DNA from: Caryophanales bacterium UBA4856
GTDB lineage: Bacteria; Bacillota_I; Bacilli_A; RFN20; CAG-288
DNA length: 22,428 nt
Assembly (NCBI GenBank): GCA_002399765.1
Contig: DHEG01000013.1
Location: forward strand, 1-22,428
Direction: 5' to 3'
Shown here: piece by piece, positions 1-6,882 of the stretch
Numbering within the stretch: the stretch's first letter is position 1
Layout: every line of letters starts with the position of its first letter
Translations under genes and position numbers: made by a program
The notes under the pieces: model-generated
Databases searched by the model: none
What the model was told of the DNA's origin: nothing
Seen by the model: the letters and a program-made list of their open reading frames with translations, nothing else

Positions 1-54
1 TTTCAAGGGGAAAAGGGCTATATTTATCAAAGGACGATAAACGAACCCGATTAA
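1..54 (+). CDS. C-terminal tail of an upstream gene (partial)
   Basis: Frame 1 is open from the window edge to a TAA at 52-54 and would encode about 17 residues ending in RTINEPD. It lies on the same strand and just upstream of the small membrane peptide at 105-299. The stretch is too short to assign a family, and an open frame of this length can occur by chance. Confidence 0.35.
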   Translation, partial: FQGEKGYIYQRTINEPD

Positions 55-104
55 ACATGGGGTCCTGGCATTTATCAAATCAATTTTGGAGAGAAGGTTC
101 AGCA

Positions 105-299
105 ATGAAACATTCATATTTTTTTGAATGGGCTATTTTTGTGGTTGGCATCATTTCCGTTTCTATTGCCATAGTCTTTGACTCGTTGGCATTAGCAGGG
201 TTTTCTAATGATGTTTATTCATCCATAAGACTTACGTTCAGTCTTTTGGGCTTGGTTTCCTTCATCGCTTTGGTTTCATTAAAGAATATTAGAAAGTGA
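105..299 (+). CDS. Small two-helix membrane protein (64 aa)
   Basis: I do not recognise the family. From the ATG at 105 the protein has two hydrophobic segments (about residues 8-30 and 38-58) and a basic end (LKNIRK), so it is probably an inner membrane hairpin with both ends inside. An in-frame ATG also exists at 57, but only the ATG at 105 has a good ribosome binding site (GGAGAGAAGG at 88-97, 7 nt spacing). It follows the partial frame ending at 54 by about 50 bp and may be cotranscribed with it. No function can be assigned. Confidence 0.6.
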   Translation: MKHSYFFEWAIFVVGIISVSIAIVFDSLALAGFSNDVYSSIRLTFSLLGLVSFIALVSLKNIRK

Positions 300-692
300 T
301 TTGCCCTTTTCTAAAAACGGTTATGCCAGTCGGGCACCTCTGGCTACATTCATAATTCAAAATGCTCACAAGTTGTGCATTTTTCTATGCCTAAAATACC
401 CCAAAATTACAGATTGAACTTTAACGTTGCTATTTTGGTACCATTTGGCACGCTGTTGGCACCAAAAATTCACCATTTGCAAAGGCAAATCCATTTAATA
501 ATCAGTAAGAAAAAATAGAGGTAAGTGGCATTCCCCTTTGGCTTTCAGCGTCAAGCAAAAGAATAGGAAAAGCAATTAAATACGATGACTACATCTCTTT
601 TGACGATCCGATAAAAGGGGGTAGACTGGCTGAGTGAAAAGCGAATGCCTTCTTGCCTTATTTATATAATTTGTCTTTTTTTATCCAAAAAA
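300..692. other. Gene-free, AT-rich intergenic stretch with short hairpins
   Basis: I see no supported gene here. The stretch holds several short inverted repeats: AAAATGC at 359-365 with GCATTTT at 378-384, TTTTGGTACC at 433-442 with GGCACCAAAA at 458-467 (one mismatch), and a perfect ATTTGC-AAAG-GCAAAT hairpin at 475-490. None has the GC-rich stem plus T-run of a clear terminator; the first, followed by TT, could be a weak end for the gene at 105-299. A TTGACG/TAGACT promoter-like pair (600-605 and 622-627, 16 bp spacer) faces right but leads to no convincing gene. Confidence 0.4.
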
Positions 693-953
693 TTATTTAG
701 GAAGCAAAACGCGATTCATTAAATCCTTATAGCGTTTGTTGTCTACTATCCCTACTCCCCTATTTCCTTTCGCAATCAAATACATTTTATTACCGGTTCC
801 CATGTTAGTCATATATTGCATATCTTTGGGTATTACCGTTAGGCTTGTTTACCAAGCTTTTGCTACGGACACTAGCCTATTGTTCTGCTCATGTTTTTCG
901 TACCCTTCATATTTATGGTAGGCAAAAACAAAAAGATTGAAATTGAAGCAAGA
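693..953 (-). pseudogene. Gene remnant interrupted by one in-frame TAA
   Basis: Read on the minus strand, one frame runs from 953 to a TAA at 693-695 with a single internal TAA at 849-851. The 34 codons before it read like a protein (AYHKYEGYEKHEQNNRLVSV), and the 51 codons after it contain YLIAKGNRGVGIVDNKRYKD and end in RVLLPK. Charged residues and glycines are spread as in a real soluble protein. I do not recognise the family. No start codon with a ribosome binding site precedes it, and it sits directly downstream of ilvE. Most likely it is the decayed C-terminus of a lost gene. A 42-codon ORF from the ATG at 819-821 is the alternative. Confidence 0.4.
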
Positions 954-973
954 TTAAACAAGGCAAACGATAT

Positions 974-2050
974 TCATTCTACTTTTTCAATCCAGCCAAG
1001 ATCGTCTTTGATACGACCATATTGGATTCCTAATAATTCATCAAAAAAATGCTGACTGAGAGTTCCGACTCTTCCGTTGTTTATGGTTATCGCCTCATCC
1101 CCCAAGGCAAGTTTTCCTATGGGTGAGATGACTGCGGCAGTCCCGCTCCCAAAAGCTTCGTCCAATTCGCCTTTTTTGGCCTTATCGAATAGCCAATTCA
1201 CATCTATCTTCCTCTCTTTGATGGGGATGTTGTCGTGCTTGGCCAACTCTATTACCGATCTCCTGGTTACGCCAGAAAGTATCGCCCCATCCAACTCTGG
1301 CGTTATCAATTCCCCATCCACGACAAAGAAGACATTCATGGAGCCGACCTCCTCTATGTATCTCCTCTCGACCCCATCGAGCCAAAGCACCTGGTCATAG
1401 CCCTTGGTCTTGGCGATCTGCTGAGCCTTAATCGAAGCCGCATAGTTGCCACCCGTCTTGGCAAAGCCCATTCCTCCCCTCACGGCCCTAACGTATTCAT
1501 CCTCTATATATATGTCTACCGGAGCGAGTCCTTTAGGATAATAGGCGCCGGAAGGAGAGAGGATGACATAGAAAGAATAAGTGGCTGAGGGCCTAACGCC
1601 TAACCCCTTCTCCGTAGCAAATATGAATGGCCTTATATATAGGCTCTCTCCCTCTTTAGTCGGTATCCAACCTTCCTCCAATTTAACCAATTGCTTTATA
1701 GTGGCCAGAGTCCTCTCAACATCCACCGGCGGTATTGCCAAGCGCTCCGCTGACCGGTTAAGCCTTTCTATGTTCAACTTAGGCCTGAAGAGGTTAATGC
1801 TGCCATCTATGGCCCTATAAGCCTTAAGGCCTTCGAAAATGGTTTGACTGTAGTGAAAAACCATCGTACTTGGATATAGCTCTATCGGCCCATAAGGCTG
1901 GATCCTTTCGTTTGACCAGCCTTGGTCCGAAGAATAATCGGCAACGAACATATAGTCAGTGAAAATCCTGCCGAAGCCAAGTTGGTCTCCAGGCTTTGGC
2001 TTTTCTTCCAGTTTTTCCGCCTTTATTACTGGTATATCAATTTTTGCCAT
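974..2050 (-). CDS. ilvE: Branched-chain amino acid aminotransferase
   Basis: Catalyses PLP-dependent transfer of the amino group between Leu, Ile or Val and 2-oxoglutarate in the cytoplasm, the last step of branched-chain amino acid synthesis or the first of breakdown. The 358-residue length is normal for the longer, BCAT2-like class. Family features are visible: HYSQTIFEGLKAYR near residues 66-79, FRPKLNIERL near 88-97, the lysine of AKTGGNY (about K198) expected to bind PLP, QVLWLDG near 220-226, EEVGSMNVFFV near 233-243, and SGVTRRSV near 259-266. It follows the PEPCK-like gene by 74 bp on the same strand, so the two may be cotranscribed. No clear terminator is seen downstream, where the broken frame at 693-953 begins. 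The branched-chain call is secure; D-amino acid transaminase is unlikely at this length. Confidence 0.93.
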   Translation of the reverse strand: MAKIDIPVIKAEKLEEKPKPGDQLGFGRIFTDYMFVADYSSDQGWSNERIQPYGPIELYPSTMVFHYSQTIFEGLKAYRAIDGSINLFRPKLNIERLNRSAERLAIPPVDVERTLATIKQLVKLEEGWIPTKEGESLYIRPFIFATEKGLGVRPSATYSFYVILSPSGAYYPKGLAPVDIYIEDEYVRAVRGGMGFAKTGGNYAASIKAQQIAKTKGYDQVLWLDGVERRYIEEVGSMNVFFVVDGELITPELDGAILSGVTRRSVIELAKHDNIPIKERKIDVNWLFDKAKKGELDEAFGSGTAAVISPIGKLALGDEAITINNGRVGTLSQHFFDELLGIQYGRIKDDLGWIEKVE

Positions 2051-2124
2051 AACGCGATTCCCTTTGCTGTTTCTTTACATACATAACCTATTCTAAGACC
2101 GGCAGGCAATCGTGACGTAGATTT

Positions 2125-3804
2125 CTATCTGAGGTCATATACGGCCTTCAAGAGCGCCCGGGCCCCAGTCTCGGGCCCCTTCATCCCCTCCAAAGACAGA
2201 CGGGTGTAAAGACGTCCCAGGGGCACTTTGGCCGCAGCCATGGCCTTGAAGAAATCAGGAAGGTATTCCATTACCCTGTCCCTCTCCTGCATCGGCCCAA
2301 AGGGATTGCCCAAGAAAGTCGAAGTCAGGCCCTTCTCGCTTGTGGTCCCAAGGGCCATTCTCTCGGCCTTGGCAAAGTCATTCATGGCCTCGTGTGGATC
2401 TTCATAGAACTTTATTCCTTCATGAGTATCCGTAAAGTTATCGGCCAAAAGGAACATATCAAGTCCGTGAGGCGTCTTGGCGGTCTCGAAAGTCTCTATG
2501 GGTATTACCACCCGGGAATTGGGAACATCTATGTTCAAAAACACCGAGCGATCCAAAGAACGAAGGGAATAGCCTTGATCCAAGTCATCCAGCCTTACGA
2601 AAGCACCAGTCTCAGTCCCAGTAGCATAAACCTTCCCATCATTACTCAAAGTCAAGGTTCCCATATCGTCAAATATAGTTACCATCTTATCAATGTACTC
2701 ACCTGCAACAATCCTTAAGGCTTCCAGCGTCTCGCTCTTTCCGGCCCCGCTGTCACCCAAGAAGACAATGTTCTTGACTCGCCCGTCCTTGAGGTGTATC
2801 TCAACCCCGGCGCCATGAATCGGCAGCCTCCCCTCATCGATGGTCAACAAATTGTAGAGGGTCAGTACCATTTTCTTCATATAGCCAAAGTAATCGACCT
2901 CGGCTTTCTTGGGGCAGACTCCCACCAACATCTTTCCATCGCGATAGTAATAACTCTTGGGCTCTCCGTTGGTGGTCCCGAAGACCAAGACAAAGTCTGG
3001 CACGCCATCCCTTTTCTCATCGTATGAATCGAGTTTGAACAAATTGCCCAAAGCCACCAGGAAGCTTTGGTATTCCTTGTCGATGTATACCAAGCCTTTT
3101 TTGTCGCAGATCCTTATGAAAGCGCCCGACATATTCTCCGTGTCTATGTCAGTGGGCTTGAGCCTTGAATCTTTCTCAAAGAAGTAGCCGACGCGTTTGT
3201 TCTGCTTGGTCGAGCAGATGAACGGCGGAAAGATCACCACGCTCTCCATGAGGGGGCAAGCATTCAAGAATTGCAGATCAGCGGGAAAGTCCACCTTGAA
3301 ATAGCGGTAGAGCATTCCGGCATTCCCACCTGCCGGGATGTTCCTGTACACCGTCTGCCCATGTCCCAAGACCCCTTCATAGACATCTCTGTAAAGCATC
3401 TGGACGGTGGTGGCAAATTCCGTGCATTTCTGGGTGAATCGCCTAGGGCCAATGTCCTTGATGTCACCCCTGTTTACGTAATAGAGATATCTCTCGCTGT
3501 TGCGCCAATAGTCATAGACCCCATCGATCAGTTCCAATATGCTTTCTCTGTCACCGCCATCGATTCCCGCAATCTTCCTTGTCGTATTCTCATCTTGAAG
3601 CAGTACTTTCTTGGCGAAGGACACCAGCCCTTGGGGGTTGTCCAAGTCAAGAGCGCCGATGATTTTTGGAAAGGGCTCCTTGTGTTCGCCATAGAAGGAC
3701 GAAAGCAACGACAAAAAGGAAGGCTCATCCAATATCAGGTCAGAATAGCTAAGGTAAGGCAAATCATTAAGCCTGATTATTCTTTTGATGTCGACTTTAT
3801 GCAT
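2125..3804 (-). CDS. P-loop kinase-like protein of the PEPCK / HPr-kinase fold
   Basis: A 559-residue protein whose C-terminal half resembles ATP-dependent PEP carboxykinase and HPr kinase, which share a fold. A P-loop GDSGAGKSE lies at about residues 350-358. The Glu after the Ser follows HPr kinase (GKSE), whereas PEPCK has GKTT. An acidic pair in TIFDDMGTL (about 376-384) sits where HPr kinase has its ADD motif. Later segments RVVIPI and DMFLLADNF follow the PEPCK order (compare FLTADAFG). The N-terminal ~320 residues are not recognised, and I see no PEPCK metal-site segment like EGGCYAK. The substrate is unknown: it may not be a true PEPCK. The start has a strong ribosome binding site (AAAGGAG, complement of 3811-3817). 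It is divergent from lactate oxidase and upstream of ilvE. Confidence 0.7.
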   Translation of the reverse strand: MHKVDIKRIIRLNDLPYLSYSDLILDEPSFLSLLSSFYGEHKEPFPKIIGALDLDNPQGLVSFAKKVLLQDENTTRKIAGIDGGDRESILELIDGVYDYWRNSERYLYYVNRGDIKDIGPRRFTQKCTEFATTVQMLYRDVYEGVLGHGQTVYRNIPAGGNAGMLYRYFKVDFPADLQFLNACPLMESVVIFPPFICSTKQNKRVGYFFEKDSRLKPTDIDTENMSGAFIRICDKKGLVYIDKEYQSFLVALGNLFKLDSYDEKRDGVPDFVLVFGTTNGEPKSYYYRDGKMLVGVCPKKAEVDYFGYMKKMVLTLYNLLTIDEGRLPIHGAGVEIHLKDGRVKNIVFLGDSGAGKSETLEALRIVAGEYIDKMVTIFDDMGTLTLSNDGKVYATGTETGAFVRLDDLDQGYSLRSLDRSVFLNIDVPNSRVVIPIETFETAKTPHGLDMFLLADNFTDTHEGIKFYEDPHEAMNDFAKAERMALGTTSEKGLTSTFLGNPFGPMQERDRVMEYLPDFFKAMAAAKVPLGRLYTRLSLEGMKGPETGARALLKAVYDLR

Positions 3805-3910
3805 AAAGGGCTCCTTTCGTCATTAGACAAGCATTAGATTACGACAAAGCCGGCACTTTTTTCTCGATGGTTTGGGTTCAAAGCCCGTTGTGCGGACCTC
3901 AAATGAAATG

Positions 3911-3940
3911 ATAATACTTATTTGGGACCTGATGATACAA
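3911..3940 (-). promoter_or_regulatory. Predicted promoter of the PEPCK-like gene
   Basis: On the minus strand TTGTAT (3935-3940) and TATTAT (3911-3916) are separated by 18 bp. The -10 matches consensus at 5 of 6 positions; the -35 is weak. It would give a leader of about 100 nt and overlaps the rightward lactate oxidase promoter, so the two could compete. Confidence 0.4.
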
Positions 3941-3941
3941 T
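3933..3941 (+). promoter_or_regulatory. Predicted extended -10 promoter of lactate oxidase
   Basis: TG-A-TACAAT forms an extended -10 element with 5 of 6 matches to TATAAT. No good -35 is present, which extended -10 promoters can tolerate. The predicted start lies near 3948, leaving a leader of about 60 nt that contains a CCGCC-TTA-GGCGG inverted repeat at 3976-3988 and the ribosome binding site AGAAGGA at 3996-4002. Confidence 0.4.
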
Positions 3942-4008
3942 CCAACCGTAGATGCTCTCTGAACTCAATGACAGGCCGCCTTAGGCGGAAAAGAGAGAAG
4001 GACATCAT

Positions 4009-5121
4009 ATGTCAATAAAGAATGGCTATGAGCAAAGCGATAGGGAAGAGGAGCTAGACATCACCGATCTGGAAGACCTTGAGCGTCGGGCCAAGAAGAT
4101 AATCCCTGCCGGTGGCTTCGGTTACATAAGCGGTGGCTCGGAAGACGAATGGACCCTAAGGGAAAACACGAAAGCCTTCAACCATGTCCAAATAGTCCCC
4201 CGCGTCCTTACCGATGTCGAAGACATCAGCACCGAGACTACCTTCTTGGGCTTGAAGCTGAAGACTCCGATAATGATGGCCCCGGCCGCTGCCCAGGGTC
4301 TGGCCCATTCAAGAGGCGAGATAGCTACGGCGGAAGGCGTGGCCAATGCCGGGGCCTTGATGGCCCAAAGCACCTATTCCTCTACGACCATCACCGAAAC
4401 CGCCAAGGGCGGACACGGTGCCCCGCAGTTGTTCCAGCTGTATCTGAGCAAGGATTGGGGCTTCAACAAGAGCCTTTTGGATGAGGCCCTGAAGACCGGC
4501 GTCATAAAGGGAATAATAATGACAGTCGATTCCACGGTCGGCGGCTATAGGGAAGCCGACATAATAAATCACTTCCAATTCCCCATCCCCATGGCAAACC
4601 TGGTGAAATTCAGTCAAGGCGATGGCAAGGGCAAGAACATAATGCAGATCTACTCTGAAGCCGCCCAAAAGATCGGCCCCGAGGATGTGAGAAGGGTGAT
4701 CGAATACACCCATCTACCCGTCATCGTAAAGGGAATCCAGTCCCCCGAGGATGCCTTGCTGGCCATAGGCGCCGGTGCAAGCGCCGTATATGTCTCGAAT
4801 CACGGTGGCAGGCAGCTGAACGGTGGCCCCGCTTCCTTCGACGTACTCCCGGCCATAGCCAAAGCCGTCAACCATCGCGTCCCCATAATCTTCGATAGCG
4901 GCGTAAGGCGTGGATCTCATGTATTCAAGGCCCTGGCCTGTGGAGCCGACATGGTCGCCTTGGCCAGGCCTGTCATCTATGGCTTGGCCTTGGGTGGCGC
5001 CTTGGGCGTCACTTCCGTAATCGAGCACCTGAACGAGGAACTGAAGATAGTAATGCAGTTGGCCGGAACGCCCACCATCGCCGATATCAAAAGCGCCGAA
5101 CTGACCCATTTCGCCGATTGA
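4009..5121 (+). CDS. lctO: L-lactate oxidase (FMN-dependent alpha-hydroxyacid oxidase)
   Basis: Oxidises L-lactate with O2 to pyruvate and H2O2 using FMN; soluble TIM-barrel enzyme, 370 residues as usual. It aligns from memory almost residue for residue with Aerococcus viridans lactate oxidase: Y39, A94, Y145, D174, R181, Y215, K241, H265 and R268 are all present, the last two in SNHGGRQL, along with DSGVRRG near 296-302. One active-site residue differs: Phe191 (HFQFPIP) where the Aerococcus enzyme has Tyr191. A related hydroxyacid oxidase with another substrate remains possible. The ATG has AGAAGGA 6 nt upstream and a strong terminator follows at 5157-5187, so it is probably monocistronic. 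Confidence 0.88.
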   Translation: MSIKNGYEQSDREEELDITDLEDLERRAKKIIPAGGFGYISGGSEDEWTLRENTKAFNHVQIVPRVLTDVEDISTETTFLGLKLKTPIMMAPAAAQGLAHSRGEIATAEGVANAGALMAQSTYSSTTITETAKGGHGAPQLFQLYLSKDWGFNKSLLDEALKTGVIKGIIMTVDSTVGGYREADIINHFQFPIPMANLVKFSQGDGKGKNIMQIYSEAAQKIGPEDVRRVIEYTHLPVIVKGIQSPEDALLAIGAGASAVYVSNHGGRQLNGGPASFDVLPAIAKAVNHRVPIIFDSGVRRGSHVFKALACGADMVALARPVIYGLALGGALGVTSVIEHLNEELKIVMQLAGTPTIADIKSAELTHFAD

Positions 5122-5156
5122 CGTCTCGCCACCAAAATGGCAGTTGTCCAATAAAG

Positions 5157-5187
5157 CAGATTCCCGATATAAGGAATCTGTTTTTTT
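5157..5187 (+). terminator. Intrinsic terminator of lactate oxidase
   Basis: A perfect 8-bp stem CAGATTCC / GGAATCTG with an 8-nt loop is followed directly by seven T. Confidence 0.9.
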
Positions 5188-5214
5188 ATGAGCATTGCCA
5201 AAACAATCTATAAT
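5186..5214 (+). promoter_or_regulatory. Predicted promoter of the lipoprotein gene, leaderless layout
   Basis: A perfect TATAAT lies at 5209-5214 with a poor -35 (TTATGA, 5186-5191, 17 bp spacer). Transcription would start near 5221, one base before the ATG at 5222. Confidence 0.45.
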
Positions 5215-5221
5215 CCAGGCT

Positions 5222-5881
5222 ATGTTAAGGAATCTGTTGACCGGAATCGGAGCGGTTTTCGTCCTCCTGTCCTGCAATTCGGTCTCACCATCCGTCTTTG
5301 AAAGCCCGAGGTCCCAAGATGGGACAAAAGACGATGCCATAGGCACGTTGCGCCTCTATTCTTTCAATGGCGACTCGGAGAGGGTTCCCCTATCCATAAA
5401 CTTGGGCCATTCTTTCATCTCGATAGAGAACGAGTCTTCTTCAGACCTCCAAGTAGGCGCCTATGATCTTGAGCCTGGCTATACGGTATCGATCGGCATT
5501 TGGCCCTTCAGTGCCCATTTCGGCCTTTGGTACAACGTCGAGAGCAACTACATGGCCGAGTTTTCAAGGTTCGAGGGTGTCGTAAGCATCAAGACCCAGA
5601 TTGATTCGACGGATCTAAACGAGATTGACGAATACATAGCAAGCCATGACTATTGGACCCTCTTCAAGAACTGCTCCTTCATGGCCTTGGATATGTATAA
5701 CCTGGCCGCCAAGGAGAATGACCAAATAGACATCGGTGGTCTGATAACTCCCGCCAAGATCTATGACGTCATCAAGGATACGGTAGGCTACGATACCGAT
5801 TTCGAGATTGCGCAATACGGTCCTATGGGTTATGCCAATGATTCCGATCCTACAAAAGGTATGGTCGAATACCATGCGTGA
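5222..5881 (+). CDS. Predicted lipoprotein with permuted papain-fold (LRAT/NlpC-like) signature
   Basis: A 219-residue secreted protein. The N-terminus is a lipoprotein signal (hydrophobic stretch, then VLLSC with the lipidated Cys at residue 18). In the mature part GHSFISIEN (His63) comes before KNCSFMALDMYN (Cys151). His before Cys, with an NC-x-x-x-A-x-x-x-(Y/W)N pattern, is the arrangement of the circularly permuted NlpC/P60 or LRAT-like papain fold, which includes hydrolases and acyltransferases acting on amides and lipids. Fold and activity are inferred from these two motifs only. The ATG at 5222 is preferred over an upstream in-frame TTG at 5195 because it starts the signal peptide cleanly. 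No ribosome binding site precedes it, while TATAAT lies just upstream, suggesting leaderless translation. Its 3' end overlaps the next gene by 8 nt. Confidence 0.65.
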   Translation: MLRNLLTGIGAVFVLLSCNSVSPSVFESPRSQDGTKDDAIGTLRLYSFNGDSERVPLSINLGHSFISIENESSSDLQVGAYDLEPGYTVSIGIWPFSAHFGLWYNVESNYMAEFSRFEGVVSIKTQIDSTDLNEIDEYIASHDYWTLFKNCSFMALDMYNLAAKENDQIDIGGLITPAKIYDVIKDTVGYDTDFEIAQYGPMGYANDSDPTKGMVEYHA

Positions 5882-6155
5882 CAAAAGAGATAATTACACT
5901 GCGCTTTTCGTTATTGCCATCGTCCTTTTCGCCATTACGGTCTGCGCTTGGACTTTGGGTTTCCTTCATCTCTTTTTGTGGTATAGGCAACCAGTCTTTT
6001 ATGACGCCTACGGCAATGCGACAAGATCGTTGGGATTTTTGATAACGGCAAGTTTCTTCTTTGGCTTCTCGTTGGTTTCCCTCCTTGCCGGATCGGTGCT
6101 CTTATGGCTCCGCTTCATGAAGAGAGGCGACAAGAGGAAAAAAGCGACAAAATAA
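5874..6155 (+). CDS. Small membrane protein (93 aa), coupled to the lipoprotein
   Basis: The protein has two hydrophobic segments (about residues 9-35 and 52-77) separated by a polar loop (WYRQPVFYDAYGNATRS) and ends in a basic cytoplasmic tail (KRGDKRKKATK). I do not recognise the family. The ATG at 5874 overlaps the lipoprotein stop by 8 nt and has no well-spaced ribosome binding site, so translation is probably coupled. The frame is also open further upstream (ATG at 5808), but that start would lie deep inside the lipoprotein gene. The pairing suggests the two products work together at the membrane, which is inference from layout. Confidence 0.6.
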   Translation: MRDKRDNYTALFVIAIVLFAITVCAWTLGFLHLFLWYRQPVFYDAYGNATRSLGFLITASFFFGFSLVSLLAGSVLLWLRFMKRGDKRKKATK

Positions 6156-6190
6156 AAAGACCCATGCCATCCGACATGGATCTTTCTTTT
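6156..6190. terminator. Bidirectional terminator between convergent genes
   Basis: An 11-bp stem with one mismatch (6156-6166 with 6175-6185, core CCATG/CATGG) is flanked by T-rich sequence on the right and A-rich sequence on the left, so it can end both the rightward membrane gene and the leftward FMN reductase gene. Confidence 0.8.
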
Positions 6191-6197
6191 TGCGGCT

Positions 6198-6758
6198 TTA
6201 CTTGCTGACCCTGTTGACCCAAGCATCGAAGGCATCGACGTAGGCCTTCAAGAACTTCTGCAAGCCTTCGTTGGCGACCTCGTTCTTGTCATTGAGACTG
6301 GCGGTGATGTGACCGATGTAAGCCTCGGGCTGAGCCATGGTAAGGACATTGAGGAAAACCAGGACCTGACGGAGCTGGTGGTTGGCGCCAAAGCCGGCAA
6401 TGGCACCAGGCGAAACGCTGATTATGGCACCGGGCTTATCGCCCCAGACATTTTGGCCATATGGCCTAGAGGCGATGTCCAAGGCATTCTTCAAGGCAGC
6501 GGGGAACGAACGGTTATGCTCCGGAGTCACGAACAGGAAACCATCCGCATCCTTGATCGTCTTCCTGAACTCGACCCAGGAAGCAGGGACCTGATTCTCG
6601 TCATCATAGTCTTGGTTGAACAACGGAAGGTTGGCGATATCGACAAACTCGAATGACAGATCCTTGGGGGCTATGGAGGCCACGTACTTGGCGACGGCCT
6701 TGCTATAGGATCCCTTGCGGATACTGCCAACTATTACGGCAATTTTCTTTGTAGCCAT
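6198..6758 (-). CDS. NAD(P)H-dependent FMN reductase, flavodoxin-like
   Basis: A 186-residue member of the NADPH-dependent FMN reductase / chromate reductase family. It uses NAD(P)H and FMN to reduce flavin, quinones or azo compounds in the cytosol. The FMN phosphate loop GSIRKGSYS is at residues 11-19, and the second family motif TPEHNRSFPAALKNALD is at about 78-94. Length is normal for the family. The true electron acceptor cannot be read from sequence. It is divergently transcribed from a DUF308-like membrane protein, with a 124-bp gap holding a cre-like palindrome. The ribosome binding site is AAGAGGAT upstream of the ATG. Confidence 0.88.
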   Translation of the reverse strand: MATKKIAVIVGSIRKGSYSKAVAKYVASIAPKDLSFEFVDIANLPLFNQDYDDENQVPASWVEFRKTIKDADGFLFVTPEHNRSFPAALKNALDIASRPYGQNVWGDKPGAIISVSPGAIAGFGANHQLRQVLVFLNVLTMAQPEAYIGHITASLNDKNEVANEGLQKFLKAYVDAFDAWVNRVSK

Positions 6759-6813
6759 TGGCTAATCCTCTTTTCCACTCGATATGCTAATCCCTATTAT
6801 GAAATTATGTACG

Positions 6814-6827
6814 TCAAAACGCTTAGG
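6814..6827. promoter_or_regulatory. cre-like sequence between divergent genes
   Basis: TCAAAACGCTTAGG matches 11 of 14 positions of the catabolite-response element TGWAARCGYTWNCW, including the whole AARCGYTW core. Binding by CcpA is inferred only from similarity. Confidence 0.3.
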
Positions 6828-6882
6828 TCTAACCCTTAAGCTTCAAAATAGACGATAATTCCATCTAACGAGGTTTGAAACA

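Noticed and set aside
57..104. Upstream ATG at 57 for the small membrane protein
   Set aside because: It has no ribosome binding site, while the ATG at 105 has GGAGAGAAGG at good spacing; the extra residues are not signal-like.
300..692. tRNA or riboswitch in the gene-free stretch
   Set aside because: No cloverleaf, CCA end or known aptamer motif was found, only short unrelated hairpins.
849..851. Stop-codon recoding (TAA readthrough) in the broken frame
   Set aside because: TAA ends several intact genes here, and no recoding element is seen; decay is the simpler explanation.
736..921. Plus-strand 61-residue open frame
   Set aside because: It lacks a ribosome binding site and is Cys/Pro/Ser-rich; the opposite strand carries a more protein-like frame over the same bases.
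5195..5221. TTG start for the lipoprotein, extending it by nine residues
   Set aside because: It would add a polar segment ahead of the lipoprotein signal, and no ribosome binding site supports it.
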